From contig OZ025256.1 in assembly GCA_964019135.1 (NCBI GenBank), positions 14,380,334 through 14,444,333 on the forward strand: a DNA stretch of 64,000 nucleotides, read 5' to 3'. Below, in pieces: positions 58,612 to 64,000 of this stretch (within the stretch, counting starts at the first letter, position 1; each line of letters opens with the position of its first letter). Both the position numbers and the translations under genes were made by a program. This stretch comes from Arenicola marina (taxonomy: Eukaryota > Annelida > Polychaeta > Arenicolidae). The notes under the pieces were generated by a model that was not told where the DNA came from, did no database searches, and saw nothing but the letters and a program-made list of their open reading frames with translations.

Positions 58612-60111
58612 TGCCCATTCAATACCTGGGTCCGATGCAAGTCCGATTGATTTGAGGAGGACGTTATGAACTATAGCAACACCGTCTTCGGCTGCGTCAG
58701 ATGGCTCTGGTACATTGTGAATCAGAATATTCTTTCTCATACCTCTCGACTTTCGGTAAAGTACCTCTCTTTTCAGGTCTTGTATTTCATCGTTCTGTCT
58801 TATCACTATGTTTCGTAGCATATCCAGTTCGTGCCTCATATCCCGTGCCTGGGACTGCTGGGCAGAGACGGCGGCAGTGTTTTCTCCCACTTCTTCCTCC
58901 ACGATTGCCAGTCGGTTTTGTGCACCCTCAGTTCCGTGCATATCATTCTCCATAGTGTCCTGTCGGATGGTAAGGGTGTCCAATTTTTCATGCAATCCCT
59001 CAATCAGTTTTGTGATAGCCTCAAGCTTGTCCCCACCATTCGTTGCCTCAGCCATATTGGTTGTCGTTTTGTTTATCTTGGTGATACTGCAATTATCGCC
59101 CACCTGTTCAACATCGATCTTCGATTCTTCTCTTGTGTTGTGTCTTTTGTTCAAATTTGTCGCTTGTTTGGCCAGTTTCTTTAGGCGATCCACCCTGTCT
59201 CCCATAATTCTGCGATTTTCCATAATTTCTGTGGGAAATTGTGGAGTGATTTTTATTTGTGTTCCCCCATTTCGGGAGCTTCTTTCCCATGTGGATTATA
59301 TGGTCAGCGTCTTTTTGTGACAGTAGTCGCACGACTATCGGTCTGGGTCTTCTCAGTGCGTGGGTGCCGGAACCCGGGGGACCGATTCTATGAGCCCGTT
59401 CAACACCTGGGTCCGATGCAAGTCCGATTGATTTGAGGAGGACGTTATGAACTATAGCAACACCGTCTTGGGCTGCGTCAGATGGCTCTGGTAAATTGTG
59501 AATCAGAATATTATTTCTCATACCTCTCGACTTTCGGTCAAGTACCTCTCTTTTCAGGTCTTGTATTTCATCATTCTGTCTTATCACTATGTTTCGTAGC
59601 ATATCCAGTTCTAGCCTGAATGTTCAGACGTTACAGTCTTGACACCTGTTCTTGTGACTGTAACGTCTGAACATTCAGGCTAATCCAGTTCGTGCCTCAT
59701 ATCCCGTGCCTGGGACTGCTGGGCCGAGACGGTGGCAGTGTGTTCTCCCACTTCATCCTCCACGATTGCCAGTCGGTTTTGTGCACCCTCAGTTCCGTGC
59801 ATATCATTCTCCATAGTGTCCTGTCGGATGGTAAGGGTATCCAATTTTCCATGCAATCCCTCAATCAGTTTTGTGATAGCCTCAAGCTTGTCCCCACCAT
59901 TCGTTGCCTCAACCATATTGGTTGTCGTTTTGTTTACCTTCGTGATACTGCAATTATCGCCCACCTGTTCAACATCGATCTTCGAGTCTTCTCTTGTGTT
60001 GTGTCTTTTGTTCACTTTGTCCGAGCTCAGCGTTCGGTGCCTCTTCCTATGGTGTTTGTTTCTGTCTTTGTCCATTTGTACCAGTTTTTCGTTATAAATA
60101 CTGCATTTCAC
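58612..60111 (-). pseudogene. Non-LTR retrotransposon ORF1 relic with internal tandem duplication
   Basis: The - strand frame starts at 60111 and encodes a basic N-terminus, a coiled coil (LEAITKLIEGLHGKLDTLTI; then RLAIVEDEVGEHTATVSAQQ), an RRM-like part (GMRNNILIHNLPEPSDA) and VERAHRIG with RPRPIVVRLLSQKDADHII. That is the L1-type ORF1 architecture. A block of about 542 bp is present twice: 59394-60014 (containing an 80-bp MITE insertion with its target duplication) and 58612-59154. The unique C-terminal part (FPTEIMENRRIMGDRV) lies between. The second copy runs into the RT relic at about 58612. A frameshift lies near 59260. It is a rearranged, dead copy. Confidence 0.8.
59612..59682. mobile_element. 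71-bp hairpin MITE with 27-bp TIRs and 9-bp target duplication
   Basis: Perfect 27-bp inverted repeats (59612-59638 and 59656-59682, beginning TAGCCTGAATG) surround a 17-base loop. The element is flanked by direct 9-bp copies ATCCAGTTC at 59603-59611 and 59683-59691. The sister copy of the ORF1 block has the uninterrupted single ATCCAGTTC, which proves insertion. A 9-bp duplication points to a Mutator-like or similar transposase, an inference only. Confidence 0.93.
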
Positions 60112-63079
60112 CGGCGAGTCGCTGGGCCTCTTGACCGCTTAGATCACCATCATAACGTACCTTAATTGTGAACATGCAATTTGGGATAATACAGCTGGGA
60201 ATATATTTAGCCCCAATAACCGATAAATGATTTTCCAGAATCAAGACTAGATTGAGCTCTCTGTATGCAGAGAAGGACAAAATCGTTGTCTTACTGTTCA
60301 ACTTTGTTTTGCATCGTAGATATTTACGTGAACAAAGTGTTATAATACCAGCATTGTGATTATGCAATCTGCTGTTGATTGCGGATTAAGTTAAAGTAAA
60401 GAAGTAGCTAGGTTATTGCCAAATATAACCCTCTTACTATACTGGCTACGTGTGAAACTAGCTTTCTTGTATCTTGTCATTAAGCGATTTCGTAATAAAT
60501 GACAATTCTGCGCGTTGCTCCATCTGGCAAGTGAGGTAGGAAACAACGACCTTCACCTTCTGTGGCTGTTTGAGAACTTTAAAAGTTGGCGGTTCCACTC
60601 ACTGGGGGACACCATTTCTGTGCCCCATTCGCCAAGACCGTTCCTCAATTTTGCATTTTGCATTTTGTGCAATAAAGAACCGTCAACGAAGATTGTGACA
60701 ATTATGAAAATATGTCGAAAATCAGAAAGAGTTTTTGGAAACAGTCACCGGGACATATGCGTAAACGTGCTAGCAGTTGAAAATGAGAGTGGAGTGCAAT
60801 TAAACAAAATAATGCTGGAGGTGTGAAATGTATAATAACTCTTACACCTTGCGTGTCAACAACACAGAAAACACCAAATTGCTAGTACATAACGACGCGT
60901 CTAGCGAAGTGTCTGCCAACATGGTCAAGAGCAGAGAGTGAGCGCCCATGCAAAGTCTTGATTTGGGGTTTATATAGATCAGAGCATGACCCGACCTAAT
61001 AAGGAAGAAACGGTTGTTCACGCTGTATTTTTACGCGTGTGTGTGTTTGTTGTTTGTTTTGGTGTACATACGGCATATGCGTCTAAGTCACGAACACTCC
61101 AGATATATCACACACCTGTCACACTGTTACATTTGTATATTACAACCACAAATATGTCAATTGAGATATTCTTGGGAGCATATACTTAAAAATCACATGC
61201 AGAGAAAAAAATATTCTCTTTACGATGTTATCAGGTGAAATTAACCATACTCATTCATAAACAAAACAAGACAGTTGCAAAAACAAATTATTTTCATTCG
61301 TAACTGACCAAAATGTCTCGTTCAGCGAGACAAATCCCGAAGTCGTTTTGACGTGTCGTAGTTTCTAAAACGATCGCCAGGATCGCTGCGCGTGACGTCA
61401 TTGGAGACATAAACACATAACGTCTCCAAAACGCAAGGCAGAACACGACGGCAAGACGGACAGTTCTCTCATTTAGAGATCTCTATTGTATATAATGGAT
61501 TCTTCGGGGGAAGAAAACGTATTTACTTCGCGTGCTGTGACAGCATATAGCTTTGAACCGTTAGAGGACCCAAAGTTAGAGGCCAAGAAAGAGTCGGACA
61601 GGAGGCCGAAGGGGAGTGTGTGTGTGTGGGGGGGGGGGGGGGGGTGGGGGGGGGGGCAGGGCAAGCGGTATGGGCTATTTATTCACAGTGATCTAGGAAG
61701 GGAATGAAGAAAATAATTCATCGTGAACTGAACTTGGAGCATTAAACGACCCTCCAGATTAAGGATTTTGATTCATCGTAGACTGGGAATTTTATTATTA
61801 CTTAGATCTAACCGTAAATCGGAAAATCCTCAATTTACCGACCTCCGTGTTTCACTGTCACACCGGGAAAGAATAACGTTAGTCAGGTGACCTCATTTTG
61901 CATCGTTCTTCACGCACACCTATTTCCACTAATAGATCTATCAATGATGGATTCTGTCACTCAATTCTTCGTGAACGGGGAATTTATCTTTTAATTCTTC
62001 GTGAACTGGGAGGACTAAACGGCATTCTTCGAAGTCTGGGACCCCCACCCCCCTCCCCCGCCTTGACCGCCCTCAAGAATAGGCGTAGGTCTGTTGGAAG
62101 TTGTCCGTATCTCCATTATAAATGCAACCACTTATCTTTATTTTCCCTCGACAACGGGGGTTAAAGAATTTGTCATTCCCCCTTGAAACTTACCAAAATC
62201 CAATTTCATAAGTGCTGGTACGCAGCTATAATGGCAAATTTTCACCTAGAGGTATAGGCCTGGTTACATCCCTTCTATATTCTTCTTTCGGTTATCCATT
62301 TTTCTCTCCAAATGTTAAGAGGAACAAGTTACAACTAGCTTAGATAAGCTTACATGTGGCATGTCTGTCAACGGTGTATCGACTATGACTGAAGTCTAAG
62401 ATGAACTACGAACCATAGCAAGGGCAATTAAGGGCAACAATGTTCTACAAAGTAGGTTAGTCTATATATATATATATACACATGTATCATTGTATGATGA
62501 CATATACTCGTCGCGCGGAAAATGACACGGACCAAGTCATGAGAGCACTTCGCTAATCGTAGTTCCAACTTGGCCACCGTGAGGCGCCACTTCATGTGCA
62601 ATGCATTCTGGGTATTATTTTGGTCTTTGCGAGATGTCAAGATGGCGTCATCGCCTGACAACGTATTTTGTAGACATTTAAACATGAAATAGTGTCATCT
62701 ATGTAAAGGAACATTTACGTAATCTGAATGTAAGTTAGATATGCTCATTAGTTTTATACATGCCTTGACAATAACGTGGAAATATGGTATTTATCTCCAC
62801 AGAAAAAGTCAACATTACACCAAAATATTTCCCATAACTCTTTGCACCAGTCTCGATTTTTCCAAGATGGCGTATACTTGCAAAGTCGTGTATGCAAGCT
62901 TATAATATATCATGCTGGGTGGGGGGGGGGGTCTATAATCTTATGTGACGAGATATATTAAACGTAGATGAGTCAGCCGTACATGTCAGAGGGCTGACTG
63001 CACCATAAGTTGAGATTACACCAAGGAGTTCGCTATAAGTTATAGGCACTAAAACAAAAACACATATGTGCAAGTTATA
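60112..63079. other. Non-coding, mostly AT-rich
   Basis: There is a TGACGTCA site at about 61393, a long poly(G) tract near 61628-61657, a repeated ATTCTTCGTGAAC-like phrase near 61905-62005 and a (TA)n tract near 62464-62480. The open frame at 60515-60826 has no family signature. Confidence 0.45.
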
Positions 63080-63088
63080 TCAAGGTCC

Positions 63089-63094
63089 TTTATT
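63089..63094 (-). terminator. Poly(A) signal candidate (AATAAA, - strand)
   Basis: AATAAA on the - strand lies 86 bases downstream of the stop codon of the terminal-exon candidate at 63180-63242. Confidence 0.35.
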
Positions 63095-63179
63095 CAATAC
63101 ATGGTCATATTCTCTCAAACATCATGACACTTCGCTGTGGCGGTGGTAGCTGTCATCGAAAGGGTACATTTGATCACTA

Positions 63180-63242
63180 TTATAAGTTGAAACACCTCAT
63201 GCACTGCCACTGTTCCACCTGTTGCAAGAAATCATCAAGAAT
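63180..63242 (-). CDS. Possible terminal exon of a - strand gene entering the window from the right
   Basis: On the - strand a good acceptor (ATTTACATTTGCAG) precedes 20 codons, ILDDFLQQVEQWQCMRCFNL, ending in TAA, followed by an AATAAA at 63094-63089. Acceptor, coding-like peptide, stop and poly(A) signal come in the right order and spacing. No upstream partner exon was found before the window end, the protein family is not recognised, and the phase is assumed to be 0. Confidence 0.35.
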   Translation of the reverse strand: MLDDFLQQVEQWQCMRCFNL

Positions 63243-63580
63243 CTGCAAATGTAAATATACATTATCAATATTAATTCAGTATATGATATTTATTCTTCGC
63301 TAATTGTTTGTCCGTACATTACACACAAATTATTATAACAAATCCAAGTTTCTACTTGTTTCCGGGAGTTGGGTTTCCTTCTATTGGCTGGCTACATACA
63401 GTTTAAATTAAAACCATGGAAATGAAAACAGTACCAGATACCAAAACTAAGTAAAGCTAGAACACATGATACATATCTCATATTTCCATACTTAAACATG
63501 TGTTTGCAATAAGGTCACACAAATTTCATAAATGTTTTCATATTATTCAAATATTCATATTTGAACACAGAATAATTATA

Positions 63581-63838
63581 GGGCCCCTGAGGGGGGGTAG
63601 CCATGTTGCGTGTCGATTTTAAGAAAAAGGTCCATGTCGCGTGTCGATTTTAAGAAAAGGTCCATGTCGCGTGTCGATTTTAAGAAAAGGTTCATGTCGC
63701 GTGTCGATATTAAGAAAAGTTCCATGTCGCGTGTCGCTAAGTCTTATGTCGCATGTCGATTCTAAGAAAACCCCAATGTCGCGTTGTCGATTTTAAAAAT
63801 CGCCGTGTCGCCGTGTCGAAAAAGCCCCTATGGGGCCC
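63581..63838. mobile_element. 258-bp TA-flanked TIR element with an internal 30-bp minisatellite
   Basis: GGGCCCCTGAGGGG at 63581 and the reverse complement of GGGCCCCATAGGGG ending at 63838 form imperfect TIRs (12 of 14), with TA on both outer sides. The interior is a tandem array of about 30-bp units containing CCATGTCGCGTGTCGATTTT and AAGAAAAGGT. There are about four good copies followed by degenerate ones. No coding sequence. A MITE-like element whose body is a satellite. Confidence 0.75.
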
Positions 63839-64000
63839 TAATTATGCATGCATGTTTCCAGTTTATAACTATCTTGTAAAAATTCATGCCAAAATACATG
63901 TATAGTTTGATGATAAAACAGGACATGAGACACAAAGGAGCATTCTAAAGTAGTACTCTTTGAGGAAAAGAGGATCTTTTATTTCTATCTGTTAGGGATA
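63839..64000. other. Non-coding, window end
   Basis: AT-rich DNA without a recognisable feature. Confidence 0.5.

Overview
The window is animal genomic DNA. It has split genes with GT-AG introns, LINE relics, tRNA-derived SINE heads, TA-flanked MITEs, several minisatellites, long poly(G)/poly(C) runs and only about 2 kb of recognisable coding sequence. No operons, CRISPR arrays, rRNA genes or intact tRNA genes were seen. The style (a glycine-receptor-like exon layout, very many TGACGTCA octamers, repeat-rich introns) suggests a marine invertebrate such as an amphioxus or another non-vertebrate deuterostome or lophotrochozoan. The species cannot be fixed from sequence alone. Positions 5378-5577 are a 200-base assembly gap.

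The one well-supported gene lies on the + strand at 18319-32838. It encodes a Cys-loop, pentameric ligand-gated anion channel subunit of the glycine receptor / GABA-A / glutamate-gated chloride channel clade. The window holds everything from the first strand of the ligand-binding domain to the M4 stop codon; the signal-peptide and extreme N-terminal exons were not found. The gene has two tandem exon clusters: two versions of the exon carrying ligand-binding loops D and A (18831-19081, 20149-20378) and three versions of the exon carrying loop C, M1, M2, M3 and part of the cytoplasmic loop (23314-23720, 26083-26477, 28579-28991). Exon phases force one choice from each cluster, because the illegal joins I checked give early stops, so the locus could encode 2 x 3 = 6 subunits differing in binding site and pore.

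Upstream (1-18318) there are repeats: a 51-bp minisatellite, an inverted pair of 530-bp MITEs with a 40-bp minisatellite between them, a 1.2-kb polypurine tract, a 38-bp minisatellite carrying nuclear-receptor half-sites, and a cluster of evenly spaced palindromic CRE sites. Downstream (32839-48990) is mostly AT-rich non-coding DNA holding two larger TIR-bounded elements and one THAP-domain exon candidate.

At 48996-55075 lies a decayed L1-like ORF1 whose C-terminal-domain coding sequence has expanded in place into 87 tandem 63-bp units (49551-55032). The array keeps the ancestral reading frame open, and nearly all variation between units is synonymous in that frame. At 57.1-60.1 kb is a scrambled non-LTR retrotransposon on the - strand, with an RT relic and an internally duplicated ORF1; one ORF1 copy carries a 71-bp hairpin MITE with a 9-bp target duplication. 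The window ends with a possible - strand terminal exon (63180-63242) and a small TIR element containing its own minisatellite.
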